Assembly: GCA_023374025.1 (NCBI GenBank)
Contig: SIJG01000067.1
Coordinates: forward strand, 746,124-810,123
Direction: 5' to 3'
Source: Heterodera schachtii
Lineage: Eukaryota > Nematoda > Chromadorea > Rhabditida > Heteroderidae
Length of the DNA: 64,000 nt
Shown here: positions 25,701 through 37,320 of the stretch, piece by piece
How the letters are laid out: every line of letters starts with the position of its first letter
Numbering within the stretch: position 1 is the first letter of the stretch
Position numbers and translations under genes: made by a program
The notes under the pieces: model-generated
Told to the model about the DNA's origin: nothing
Database searches by the model: none
The model's input: the letters and a program-made list of their open reading frames with translations, nothing else

Positions 25701-27732
25701 AAGCTTAATGAATATAACATTGTTTTTTAAAAAAATTGCAAAATATTAATGTGACTGACTTCAGTTCTTTAAATAAAATAATAAAAGTGTGCTAATTTAA
25801 AGTAGAATAATATTTTAAAAAATCTCAAACAAAACGAAAAATAAAAATAAATAAATAAGTCACACGGTATGACTTTATATTGCAAATATACCAAATAAGA
25901 ATATATATCAATAAAAATATAAAAATAAAATTCAAAAATTGCCAGAGGAAAAATAATCGGATGTGTTAACTCATAACCCAACTAGATTTGAACATTACCT
26001 AATGCAAACGCAGGATAAAAGTTTATAATAATCAAAATTAGTTTTTAATCGAATAAATAAAACAATCGATTTAAGAAATAAAACAAGAAGTATTTAAAAA
26101 AAATTAAAAAAGGATTGAATAAATAAATTAAATTATTTGATCCAAATAAACACTTCAAGCCCTTAATTGCTCAGCAATTGAACAAATAATGTTTATGGCC
26201 AGCATGATGAAAAACCCAAATTAAAGAAATTTAATATTTAATTAATTATATAATTATACAAAGAAACTTAATTTAGCAAATTATCCAAAATGTGGTTTGT
26301 GATTTTTTTAAATTTTATGTAAATTAAATTTTTGTGTAAAACATGAAATCATCTAAGACTTAAAAAATAAACATTTGACAAATACTACTATTTCATTTTT
26401 TTAAACAAAATAAATAAATAAATAAATAATTTATTTATTTATATAATAGAAAAAAGTGAATTATTGCTGCGGGGTATCTCTTATCGCCTGTATAATATAA
26501 GACAATTAATTATACATTTTTATAATAAAATAAGTTATACAATCATTAAATAAAGTAACTTTCAAACAAACAATATTCAATTTTTTGATAACATTGAGAG
26601 AAAATAAAAAATTAAATAATACAAAAAATTTCATAAAAAGGAAAATGTTCATAATTTTTACAATTTGTAAAAAATAAGAAAATTAATTTAATATTAAAAA
26701 AATTTTGGCAAAAAGTTAAAAAAAATTAACTTATCAAGAAAAATGCAATTAAATAATAAAAATTATTGATATAAAAGTTTTATAATATCAATTATTTCGG
26801 AAAGAAAAAATTTTTGAAAATTTAATTATTATTTTGGAAATGTCTTTAATTCAAATTAATAACTTCGATACATCATTTATTTATCTTACAATGGATAAAT
26901 ATTAATATTTGCTAAATGAATTTCCAAATATTTTTTGTAAATTAAATTGAATTTATATTTTTTCTTGGCCGAAAAAATTTGTGTTTAACAAAAAATATTT
27001 TAATCGTTTTTGGTACAATACATTTAAAAAACATTTATATGAAAAATAAATTAAGACAAATTTTAGTTATAATATTTGAAAATTAGTTTTTCCTAATGGA
27101 TTTTATTTTATTATTTAAATTTATTCTACTTTCTTTTTTCTAATTTTAATAAGTATTTATTTTTATTCTTATGTAACTTTAATAAATTTTTTTAATTTAA
27201 TTTCAGGATAATATTAAATAAATAAAATAAAAATTAGTTGCTTTTAAGCAAAGTTAAGGAAAGTTTTTCTGGAGTCGAGTCTACTTCTTCATTTTATATA
27301 AAAATAATTTAATGGACTATTTTTTCGATTTCGTTTTTACTTTTTATATTTCTTTAAGCCATGCACAAGAAATTTTTTATGAAAATTAATTAAATTAAGT
27401 TTTTTACAATTGTATCTTTCCACTACAAGAGGGCTAATAAAAATGCAATAACAATTGCACATTTACATTTTCATGTATTAGAATTTATGCTGGACAAGTT
27501 TAGTTAATAATTTTTTACTTTAGTTTAAGTAATTTATTAATTATTTTAATAAAATTTATTAAAAGCCCGGGCTCTTTGGTTTTTTAATTTGAATATTTTG
27601 CATTAATTTCTGACCTTTTTTCAAGTTCGAAATAAATACCTTACTAGCTTTTCGATTAAATAAAAATATTGTTTTGTTGTATATAAGTTAGTAATATGTC
27701 TACATCACACGAAATTAGTTTTTAGCAATTCT
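22749..27732. other. AT-rich DNA, no gene recognised
   Basis: Mostly A/T. The 19-base string TCGGTTCGTCTCAGCACGA occurs twice in the same orientation (24776-24794 and 25342-25360). A short island at about 23473-23508 follows an acceptor-like ACATAACAG and reads RDEKEKAKLAD then stop. Tetranucleotide AAAT runs occur near 26406-26440. Nothing else is recognised. Confidence 0.4.
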
Positions 27733-28346
27733 TTGTTAATTTCAATTGGGAAGTTCAAAGGCAGATACGTCAGCAACACATGGCTTTCGGAAGATGCACA
27801 ATTTGGTCTTCATTTCAAGACAAAAACTCCAAAGGTAAGTGACTGTAACAAAACACTTACTGTTTCAGAGCAAGGATTTGCCACGAGGATAATTGTGAGC
27901 AAACGAAAGCGCACAAAAAGGAGCTACGGCTCAGTCGAACATCTTGGATTGGCAACTTCACCGGAAATGAATGCCAAACTAACTTATTTGGATGATGAAT
28001 GGGTCGACTCGCTCATGTATGCACTAAACAAATCACCACGAAAAAGGCTTAGGCCCTCCTCCGTTTTGTAAATCGGAACGAGCACAACCACTTCGATTTC
28101 GTTGCTGATTATCGCGTTGGTCGTCATACCTGTGAACGCAGAACAAGCATCGGAATCCGAGCCGGAACGGGTATTTTTCTCACATTTTTGGATTTGTTGG
28201 CACTGCTTGGAATCGTGGTCTCTCTTGGTGCAATGGCTGGATTCATTGCTTGCCATATGAGTGCGCTCTCAAAGAGCAGGAGTTTTTGGGCTACGGCCCA
28301 TCTAATCATTCCATTATGGAAGAAATTGTTGCTAATCACACAATGA
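27733..28346 (+). pseudogene. Unidentified 5' part with hydrophobic segments
   Basis: One frame is open from 27733 to 28071 (112 residues, Lys/Arg-rich, with RKRTKR). After its TAA the same frame reopens with SISLLIIALVVIPVNA, a signal- or membrane-like stretch, until 28258-28260. A second frame, open from 28053 to 28346, has GIVVSLGAMAGFIACH, also membrane-like, and overlaps the start of the protease frame. Ty3/Gypsy elements usually have Gag with zinc knuckles here, and no CCHC knuckle is visible. A rearranged envelope-like remnant, or a degraded Gag whose frames only look hydrophobic, are both possible. Confidence 0.4.
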
Positions 28347-28805
28347 CACCACGCTTAACAGCGACAGTCCGTTCTCTGATAAACAACAGACCAGTAAGCT
28401 ATTTGGCTGATACAGGAGCAAGTGTTTCTTTTGCACCAATGAGTCTTGCTAATGAGCTGAAATGTAAGGTTTTTCCGACAAATCACACCGTTAGCAGCCT
28501 CTGGACATTGGATCAACATAACAGCAGCAGCCATGGTACACACCGAAAATGCAGGTCAGAAAATTTTTGGCGAAATAAAACTCATTCAGGATGAAGTTAT
28601 GAGTGACAGAAGGGACTACCAAGTCATTCTTGGATGTGACTTGATGGCAAAACTCCCACCAATTACTTTTGATTTTGTTCAAGGTCTGATCAGTATTTCA
28701 GGCAAATCTGTAAACATGGGCGAAAGAGGTGACTTGCTGTACTCCAATGTAAAGTTGTCGCACATCATTATGTTGACATTCAACCAGGATCCTACAGCAT
28801 GCTGA
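28250..28805 (+). pseudogene. Retropepsin-like aspartic protease remnant
   Basis: The frame from 28250 carries YLADTGASVSFAP, the catalytic DTGA motif of retroviral-type aspartic proteases, about 50 residues in. After a frame change between about 28490 and 28530 the protease continues in the frame that ends at 28805, with ILGCDLMAKLPPITFDF, matching the conserved hydrophobic-Gly motif and the strand that closes the active site. In intact elements this enzyme cleaves the Gag-Pol polyprotein in virus-like particles. The frameshift means no active enzyme is made. Confidence 0.85.
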
Positions 28806-28837
28806 CCGGCAAACTTGACTCATAAATTCAACTTGTT

Positions 28838-29777
28838 CAGGTCGTAACACATTCACTGGATGGCCGACTCTCTAAAATGCACGTCGGAATGATCTCAACT
28901 GTTGGAAAGCCCGTGGAAGGATGCATCAAGATGATATTGACCAACCCAACTGATGCACCAATCAACATTTGTGCCGGAATGCACGTAGCACTTGCCAAAG
29001 AATTAAAACAAAGTGCGGATGGTCCATGGCTTGAGGAACAATCACAGGTAAAAGAAGCCAATTTCAATTCAGAAATTACTGCAAGTGACCCGTCTTTTAA
29101 AATCAACTTCGCCAAGTCCTCCGCAACGGGTGAAAACCTCAACATGCTGAAAAAGCTTTGCGCTGAATTTGCTGATGTTTTCTCAAAATCCCAATACGAT
29201 TTAGGCTCGTGCCTTGTGGGAGAACACGACATCATAACAACCACAGAAGATCCTATAACTGCCAAGCCGCGCAGGACGCCATTTCGTTTCAGAGAAGAGG
29301 TCAGAGATCACATGCAAAAATGGATTAAAGCTGGAGTAATGGTCAATTCTGACACTCCGTGGATTCAAATATTGTTTTGGTACAGAAGAAGGACGGAGCG
29401 CTACGGCCATGCATTGATTTCAGAAAACTGAACGAGATCACAGTGCCTGATCACTTCCCACTGCCGAGACTTGAAGTAGTACTCGAGAAGATTGGCAACT
29501 GCCATTGGTACACCTCATTGGACTTGTCCTCCGGATACCTTCAGATAAGACTGACCGAACGAGCCAGCAGAAAATGCGGTATCATCACCGAAGACGATGT
29601 CTACTAAATGACGCACATGCCTTTCGGACTTCGAAATGCCACCAGTGCGTTCGCCAGAGTCATGGCTCATGTTCTTTCAGTATTGGAAGACTCTGTCATA
29701 GCCTATGTCGACGATTTCCTGATTTACTCCAAATCGCCTGATTTCGATTTACATTTATTGGCACTAAGAAAAGCAAA
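28838..29777 (+). pseudogene. Gypsy reverse transcriptase remnant
   Basis: The frame through 28877-29431 has the linker and the N-terminal RT block (RTPFRFREEV, then SDTPW). A one-base frame change near 29355-29365 moves to the frame with VQKKDGALRPCIDFRKLNE, FPLPRL and SLDLSSGYLQI. A TAA at 29605-29607 interrupts, and the same frame continues with THMPFGLRNATSAFARVM and the catalytic box YVDDFLIYS. These are the usual RT blocks in the right order. After about 29750 the thumb and RNase H are absent. The KCGIITE variant and overall style suit animal, possibly nematode, Gypsy elements. Confidence 0.92.
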
Positions 29778-29871
29778 TTTATTGAGAAGGGAGAAATTCC
29801 CGGATCAATCAGTGAAGCGGAGAAAGAGCAATTCTCAGTGATTGCTTCAAAACTCATCGTAGACTCAGGCA
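29778..29871 (+). pseudogene. Pre-integrase segment joined to RT by deletion
   Basis: A third frame reads FIEKGEIPGSISEAEKEQF and continues to the N at 29872. Its pattern resembles the stretch that normally lies between RNase H and the integrase zinc-binding domain in Gypsy elements. It sits only about 50 bases after the YVDD region, so thumb plus RNase H coding sequence appears to have been lost in one internal deletion. The HHCC zinc motif itself is not present. Confidence 0.5.
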
Positions 29872-30540
29872 NTTAAATAATAATTAAAATTTGTAAAAAT
29901 AATTAATACATGCTCTATTAAGAAGTAATGTTTTTATTACTTTATAATATTTTTCAATAATTAGATTTAATCATTTTAATAAAAAAAAACAAAACAAAAA
30001 TGAATAAAAAGAAATTGAAACATTTTAAATTAAATCTTTTGTTTTTATTTCTGGGTTCAGCTGGTAAATTATTTTTCGTTGTCGTTCTCCATTTCATGTT
30101 GGCATTCAATAATTGCTCAAATGTCTTTTTATTGTTAAAAACTTTTATAAAAAAAAAAAAAAAAAAATTATTTAGTAAATTGTTTAGTTAAACTTTTGAA
30201 AGTAATAAATTATAAAGGTTTTCCTTCGATTTGTATTGTAATTGGATGATTTTTCAAATTTTGTCTTAGATTATTGTAAACACTATTTAGCAATAAATTC
30301 CTTTAATTATCGAAAAAAAAAATTTAATTATATGTCTCTTTGTTTATATTACTATGGTTAAATTGTTTTAAAATGATTTATTAGATTTATTTTTATCTAT
30401 TACTTTTAAATCTAAAGCAAGCATTTTTTCATCATTAATTGATTTTTTATTTTTAAAAAATAAATATTGAATTAAAAATAAAAGTTTCATTAGTCATTTA
30501 ATCGAAAAAATTGTAAAATTAACATTTAATTTATTAAAAT
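29872..30540. other. AT-rich spacer with unresolved base
   Basis: It begins with a single N at 29872 exactly where Gypsy-like sequence stops, so the junction may be an assembly join. A run of 17 A lies near 30151-30167. A 63-residue open frame at 30000-30191 spans that run and is probably random. Confidence 0.5.
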
Positions 30541-32988
30541 GTGGGAATCAAAATAATGATCCTGCATTTTGTCTATAATTCTGAAAATAAGTTGTGAATT
30601 TCCAATGATATTCAATAGTAAAGTTTAGCGAAAAATCAAAATTTGTAATAAAATAGACCAGAGATGGCAATTTCAGAATTTCCTATAGTAGTGTATAATT
30701 TTCACTTTAACGAGCTGATGTTCAGTTTGTTTATTCAAATTTTAGACTTTTTTAAAGGGTGTTCGTATACATCTAGAAAATGGAAAAATCGAATGTTGAT
30801 TACTGCAGAAAAGATATCCCGTATTACGAAAAACAATGAAAACGTAAGCCAATCTTTAAATGACTATTTGGCTACGTTTTAAACTACATATTGCCGTTCA
30901 ACAACATTAAGGAAAAATTCCTGTTTTTTCTTTTGTTGTGGATGTGGGTAATGAAGGTAAAGGTGGGAACCAAAATAATGATCCTGCATTTTGTCTATAA
31001 TTCTGAAAATAAGTTGTGAATTTCCAATGATATTCAATAGTAAAGTTTAGCGAAAAATCAAAATTTTCTTTCTTGTATAGCTAATTTCAAAATTTAGTTA
31101 CCATTGCGACCCATTTGTTGTGGGTAAGAAAAATAAACCGGATTTATGGCATTCACATCTGCAAAATTTCCCGGTTTTAATTTATTTTTAAGCGGGTTCT
31201 AATGCTAAAAGCTGCAATTAATAAAAAGAAAACCTATTGAACTGCAGTTTGCCGGCAAAAAACCAATAACTACAGAAGGAAATTTGTAATAAAATAGACC
31301 AGAGATGGCAATTTCAGAATTTCCTATAGTAGTGTATAATTTTCACTTTAACGAGCTGATGTTCAGTTTGTTTATTCAAATTTTAGACTTTTTTAAAGGG
31401 TGTTCGTATACATCTAGAAAATGGAAAAATCGAATGTTGATTACTGCAGAAAAGATATCCCGTATTACGAAAAACAATGAAAACGTAAGCCAATCTTTAA
31501 ATGACTATTTGGCTACGTTTTAAACTACATATTGCCGTTCAACAACATTAAGGAAAAATTCCTGTTTTTTCTTTTGTTGTGGATGTGGGTAATGAAGGTA
31601 AAGGTGGGAACCAAAATAATGATCCTGCATTTTGTCTATAATTCTGAAAATAAGTTGTGAATTTCCAATGATATTCAATAGTAAAGTTTAGCGAAAAATC
31701 AAAATTTTCTTTCTTGTATTGCTAATTTCAAAATTTAGTTACCATTGCGACCCATTTGTTGTGGGTAAGAAAAATAAACCGGATTTATGGCATTCACATC
31801 TGAAAAATTTCCCGGTTCTAATTTATTTTTAAGCGGGTTCTAATGCTAAAAGCTGCAATTAATAAAAAGAAAACCTATTTAACTGCAGTTTGCCGGCAAA
31901 AAACCAATAACTACAGAAGGAAATTTGTAATAAAATAGACCAGAGATGGCAATTTCAGAATTTCCTATAGTAGTGTATAATTTTCACTTTAACGAGCTGA
32001 TGTTCAGTTTGTTTATTCAAATTTTAGACTTTTTTAAAGGGTGTTCGTATACATCTAGAAAATGGAAAAATCGAATGTTGATTACTGCAGAAAAGATATC
32101 CCGTATTACGAAAAACAATGAAAACGTAAGCCAATCTTTAAATGGCTATTTGGCTAAGTTTTAAACTACATATTGCCGTTCAACAACATTAAGGAAAAAT
32201 TCCTGTTTTTTCTTTTGTTGTGGATGTGGGTAATGAAGGTAAATGTGGGAACCAAAATAATGATCCTGCATTTTGTCTATAATTCTGAAAATAAGTTGTG
32301 GATTTCCAATGATATTCAATAGTAAAGTTTAGCGAAAAATTAAAATTTTCTTTCTTGTATTGCTAATTTCAAAATTTAGTTATCATTGCGACCCACTTGT
32401 TGTGGGTAAGAAAAATAAACCGGATTTATGGCATTCACATCTGAAAAATTTCCCGGTTTTAATTTATTTTTAAGCGGGTTCTAATGCTAAAAGCTGCACT
32501 TAATAAAAAGAAAACCTATTTAACTGCAGTTTGCCGGCAAAAAACCAATAATTACAGAAGGAAATTTGTAATAAAATAGACCAGAGATGGCAATTTCAGA
32601 ATTTCCTTTAGTAGTGTAAAAATTTCACTTTAACGAGCTGATGTTCAGTTTGTTTATTCAAATTTTAGACTTTTTTAAAGGGTGTTCGTAAACATCTAGA
32701 AAATGGAAAAATCGAATGTTGATTACTGCAGAAAAGATATCCCGTATTACGAAAAACAATGAAAACGTAAGCCAATCTTTAAATGGCTATTTGGCTAAGT
32801 TTTAAACTAAGTTGTGAATTTCCAATGATATTCAATAGTAAAGTTTAGTGAAAAATCAAAATTTTCTTTCTTGTATTGTTAATTTCAAAATTTAGTTACC
32901 ATTGCGACCCAATTGTAGTGGGTAATAAAAATAAACCGGATTTATGGCATTCACATCTGAAAAATTTCCCGGTTTTAATTTATTTTTA
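30541..32988. repeat. 641-bp tandem repeat, about 3.8 copies
   Basis: Units start at 30541, 30963, 31604 and 32245 (GTGGGAAYCAAAATAATG), and the two complete intervals are both 641 bases. The first unit lacks about 219 bases (between CAAAATTT and GTAATAAAATAG). The last has a second deletion (after TTTTAAACTA at about 32808) and ends near 32988. Copies differ by a few percent. Each unit carries a 72-codon plus-strand open frame (30664-30882, 31305-31523, 31946-32164), but the fourth (32587-32805) has an internal stop. The frame has no known motif. The unit also holds separated ACCGG and CCCGGT segments. Confidence 0.93.
30664..30882 (+). other. Open frame inside the 641-bp repeat
   Basis: A 72-residue frame starting MAISEFPIVVYNF and ending SLNDYLATF. 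It is identical in the first two intact copies, nearly identical in the third, and broken in the fourth. The first half is aromatic and hydrophobic (FHFNELMFSLFIQILDFF), the second basic (SRKWKNRMLITAEKISR). AACGTAAGC near its end resembles a splice donor. Because whole units are nearly identical, conservation of the frame does not show selection. Not recognised. Confidence 0.2.
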
Positions 32989-33627
32989 CAATGTAAATGA
33001 TAAAATAAATAATGCAAAAAATAATTCGTAAAGTTATTAAAATTCAAATATCATATTTTAAAATAAAAAACCATTTTTATAAAACAAAATTTTAAATTAT
33101 TAGTTTTCTTTATAATATAAATTAAAAAATAATTCATGCAATAGCAGCCAATGATAAAAACAAAAACAAATCACATTTGTTAAAAAGGAAATATGATAAT
33201 AAAATCGCATATTGTGGGTTAAATGTTGCTTTTATAAGTTTATTATCTGAATTACTTTGATTTACCTTTCCATCCTAATACTCGATCATTTTTAATTAAT
33301 ACTTTATTTTTTAATTCACATTTACGATTGTTGAATTAATTTTTGAAATTTATATTATATTAATAATTTCTTATTTTTCAATACCGATTAAAAATGCTTT
33401 ATTTTAAATAATTGTAATGGAATAAAGATGTATTTATATTTGATAGCTTAAATTCTTTTTGATTTTTTAAATATTAATATTCTAGGCTATGAATTTTATA
33501 CTTAATACAATTATATTCAAGATTTTTTCTTTTATTTTAGGAATTGATGTGATATCCAGGATAAAAAAAGGTGATAAATATTATGATTATATTTTCATTG
33601 CCATTTTTCACTTACATCCAAAGTTTC

Positions 33628-33777
33628 CAGGCGGTTTTTGAAAACAAAACGCTCATCGTAATGCCATCGCGACCACAATGGAACGTAATCATGTTAAAAG
33701 AGTCGCCATCATTAGAATACATGATACTTAACAATTATTCTTATTTATTTACAATTTTACTACCATTATTTTCTTAA
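33628..33777 (+). other. Possible exon island
   Basis: After an acceptor-like CAAAGTTTCCAG at 33627 the sequence becomes clearly GC-richer for about 100 bases. It is open in the frame reading AVFENKTLIVMPSRPQWNVI, then KESPSLEYMILN, before AT-rich codons and a stop at 33775-33777. Another acceptor-like TTTTATTTTAG lies at 33530-33540. CAATGGAACGTAATC offers a weak donor. The family is not recognised. Confidence 0.22.
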
Positions 33778-36700
33778 GTAATTTTATTTCTTACATAATA
33801 AGTTCATGATAAAAAATATTAATAATATTTTAATTTTATTGTTGTGTTTTCAAAAAACAAATTAAAATAAAAAAGGTCTTGTTTTTATTTCCAATCTATT
33901 TAGATTTTAATTTCATAATAATAAAGATATTCATGTATTAAAAAATCAATTTTTTATTATTTGATATATTATTTATTATTTTAAATAAAACATTATTATT
34001 TTTATTTATATTAGATAGTTTAAATTTTTAAATTGTTTTCATTCTTATTTTTTAATATTTTATTTATTTTTATTATTTAGCTTTCTTCATCATAATTTGT
34101 CAGTAGCTTTATCATTCATCACATTTATTAAAACATAATTTTTTTCAATTTTTAGACAAAACATATTCTTACGATATCGCGCACAAATCCATTAAAAAGC
34201 ATATTAAAATATTCATATCCGAGATTATTTCATGTGGAATAAATAATTCGTTAATTTATGTAAATGAATTTAAAATTTTAATTATTATTTTATTTTTTTA
34301 TGTTATTTCCATGCTAAGCTTTCGGTATAGTTCAGTCAACATTTTTGCATAATTAATTTTAATTTCAATTATTTTAAACTTTTCTAATTGTTTTTTTTTA
34401 TTATTTGTTTCTGGCATATTTTTACAAATGCAGTTTTTCGCCCCTTGCTTTCGTACGTGTTGAAACGTAGCACATTAAAATTGGTTATTTTGGTTTTTCA
34501 ATAAAAATCATCAATATTCGACACACTAACCAAATTAAATAAAAATTAGCTTTGAAAGTTCGCTAATTTTCATTATTTAGCCCTTTTTATTCCTTTTTAA
34601 TTTACACTTTGATTTTCAAAATCGCTTTTTATATAATTTTTAAGTATATTGGGAGATTTTATTGCCTGCTTTAATGTATTAGCTTTGTGAAAATTTAATC
34701 CAATACATGTGAAATTAAATTCGGTAGAATTTAAAAAAATTTAAATAAAAAACAAAATATAATAAAACAATAAAATAATTAATTAAAATCTTAAGTAATA
34801 ATGTTTTCTTTGAATTTATAAAAAGCTTAAATAATATATTCATTATAATTTAAAATTCTAATATATTTAATTAACTCTTGGTTTTTTATATAAAAAATAT
34901 TTTTCTTATATTATTAATTATTTTTTGTCGTAAATATTTTAATAAACTGCTACTAGTTTTTTCAAGAATTAGTAATTTTTATTGTAATAAATTTATACAT
35001 TAAATTGTTTAATTAATTAGACTGAATAAACAATATTTGGGTTTATTTTCCCTTAGAAATTTAAATTTTTTATTTTTTAAAAAGTAAGAGCTATTAAATT
35101 CTTGTTCCAACATGCGATCTGTTGTTCGTATTCCGGTTTTTTGAAAATCTAAAAAGAAATATTTTATAATTCTATAAAAATTATTGTATTTAAGCATGTT
35201 TTTGAATAATTTTTAGAGTTTATATTGGACTGCATAAGCAGCAACATAACTTTTGAAGCACCGCAATATGTTTTCTTCATTTCCATTTCTTGGTTTATAT
35301 TAATTATATCATTATTTGATTTTCTTATTTTTTAAAATGATTTTTATTAATTGATATTTAACTAATTAAAGTATAACTTAAGTTCATCCTCATCAACAAA
35401 AGAAAATTTTAGAAAAAATTGTAGTTTTCTCATTTTACATTTTGTTTTAGATTATCTGGTTTTTGATTTCTGATAATTGGCAATAATATTTATAATTTAA
35501 TTACACATACACATTCCAAAAAATTCGGGAGTAATCTGATTTAGAACAAAAATAGAGAATAATTTTATAAATCAACTATGATGCTTAATTAAATTTTATT
35601 TATTTTTATTGAATTTGTAATAAATATATTATATTATCTGTTATCAATCGCAATTAAATTTTTGTCTTGCATCTTGAGCCACAATTATTTTTAATATCAG
35701 GTTATGTTATTTATTTATTTCCTTCAAATATTTTCAAGCATATGAATTTATTTTATTTTATGAATTACTATTGGGTGTCGATGATTAATAGGTTTTAGAT
35801 TTTTTTAATTGATTTGTGTTTAATACATAAAAAATCATTTCTCATTTTTAATTTTTATCAAAATATATGTTTTTTGTTTCATACTTTTTTATATTGTGAT
35901 TTTAATATATTTATAAACTAATAATTGTTTGGCGCTGTTTATAAATGACTTATTTTTTTATTGTAAATATTAATATGTTTTATAAACTTTTGTGTACACC
36001 CATCTTTTTGAATACAGTTTTAAAGGTGAAGACATTTAAAATTAATAATTAAATAAATATTGATTTAATACAATGTAAGAATTTAAATTTATTGCTTACT
36101 AATTGTAAATAAATGATTATATTCATGTTTTTCAAAATATTGTTTTTGCGTTTTACAATTTCTTGGGATTTGTCGAACGTTTTGTTGTTTCGCGCGATTT
36201 GATATTTATTCTTTTGATTATGTCTTCTTCATTTAGTTCAATTTGTATGCATGTTCATTTATATTTTTGTTATATTTTAAATGTTTAAATAATGATACAA
36301 TCTTCGATATAGTTGATTTTTTTAATGATCTATTTTTTAATTTTATATTTTAATGTTTTTTTATTTTTGTGTTTTTATAATTATTTTTAAATTATCAAAA
36401 TGAGCTTTAGGCCCAATAACTCTTCAAATTAATCCAGTCATTGATTTATTTTACAGTAGCTTTTTGTATTTTATAATTGTGATGCTCTACAATAACACAT
36501 GTGAAAATGAATTCAATTGTTTTTTTATTTTTGGGTTTAGTTTTGTTTTGACTTTTTCAAATAAAAACAACATAAAATGATTATTATAAAAAACAAGAAA
36601 ATAAATTAATTAAAATCTTTGAGTAATAATGTTTTCTCATGACTTTTTTTAAATTTATTGATTCATTTCTAATTAATTGTAAAGCATATTTAGGAGAACT

Positions 36701-37251
36701 CATTGTTCTTCTAATTTTTTTTGTATTAATTCAATTATATTATACATTAAAATCTATAATTTTGTTTTTTATCTTTCTTTGTCTCTAATTTTATTTAAAT
36801 TTTTAAGTTTTTCTTTGACTTAAAATCATCAACAAATTATTTTATCCGTTTTATAATAATGCAAACTGTGAAGATATATTTATTTTTTATTTTTTTTATC
36901 TGAATATCTTAGTTAGAAAATATATTTTATTTTATCATTCTTTGTTATTTGATTATAATTTTATTCATTTTTTATTTTAAAAAATTATTATAATTTCGCA
37001 TTCTCTCATCGTAGTCATAAAATTGTAAATGGTCAATTTATAAATTATTTTATTTGAATTACTTTTTTCTAAATATTCATTTTTTAAATAAATTGTTTTT
37101 TATTATCATTTTAAAATGTCTTTAGTTTTTTGCTACCAAAAAGTCTATTAAAATTTAATATTTTAAATGTGATATAAAGTTTATTTTTGTTTTATTTTAT
37201 GTTCAAAATATCTAAAATAAAGTCCTATATTAGTTCCATCGAACATATTTA

Positions 37252-37320
37252 TCAAAACTGCACACTTGTCTCGGAAAAACATTCTTGGTCGTATTTCTGC
37301 TGCTTCCAGCCCGCAGCCAT
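37252..37320 (-). other. Possible first exon or small ORF
   Basis: On the minus strand ATG at 37320 in a good start context (AAAAATGGCTGC) opens a 22-residue frame, MAAGWKQQKYDQECFSETS and three more residues, ending at TGA 37252-37254. A GTGTGC donor-like site lies inside the last codons. Base composition differs sharply from the surrounding A/T. Too short to classify. Confidence 0.2.

Larger units (their letters stand above)
27733..29871 (+). mobile_element. Ty3/Gypsy retrotransposon fossil, truncated at both ends
   Basis: A 2.1-kb block of near-balanced composition lies between very AT-rich flanks. In order it carries an unidentified 5' part with hydrophobic stretches, a retropepsin, the N-terminal and palm parts of a reverse transcriptase, and a short segment like the region before an integrase zinc-binding domain. 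RNase H and the rest of the integrase are missing, as are LTRs, primer-binding site and polypurine tract. At least three frame changes and several in-frame stops show it is dead. The 3' edge coincides with an unresolved base (N at 29872). Confidence 0.9.

Noticed and set aside
27835..27868. A short intron with GTAAGT and TTTCAG in the 5' Gypsy part
   Set aside because: Removing the 34 bases shifts the 112-codon frame into an immediate stop, while the unspliced frame stays open.
27540..30500. LTRs flanking the Gypsy fragment
   Set aside because: No direct repeat with TG...CA ends was found on the two sides.
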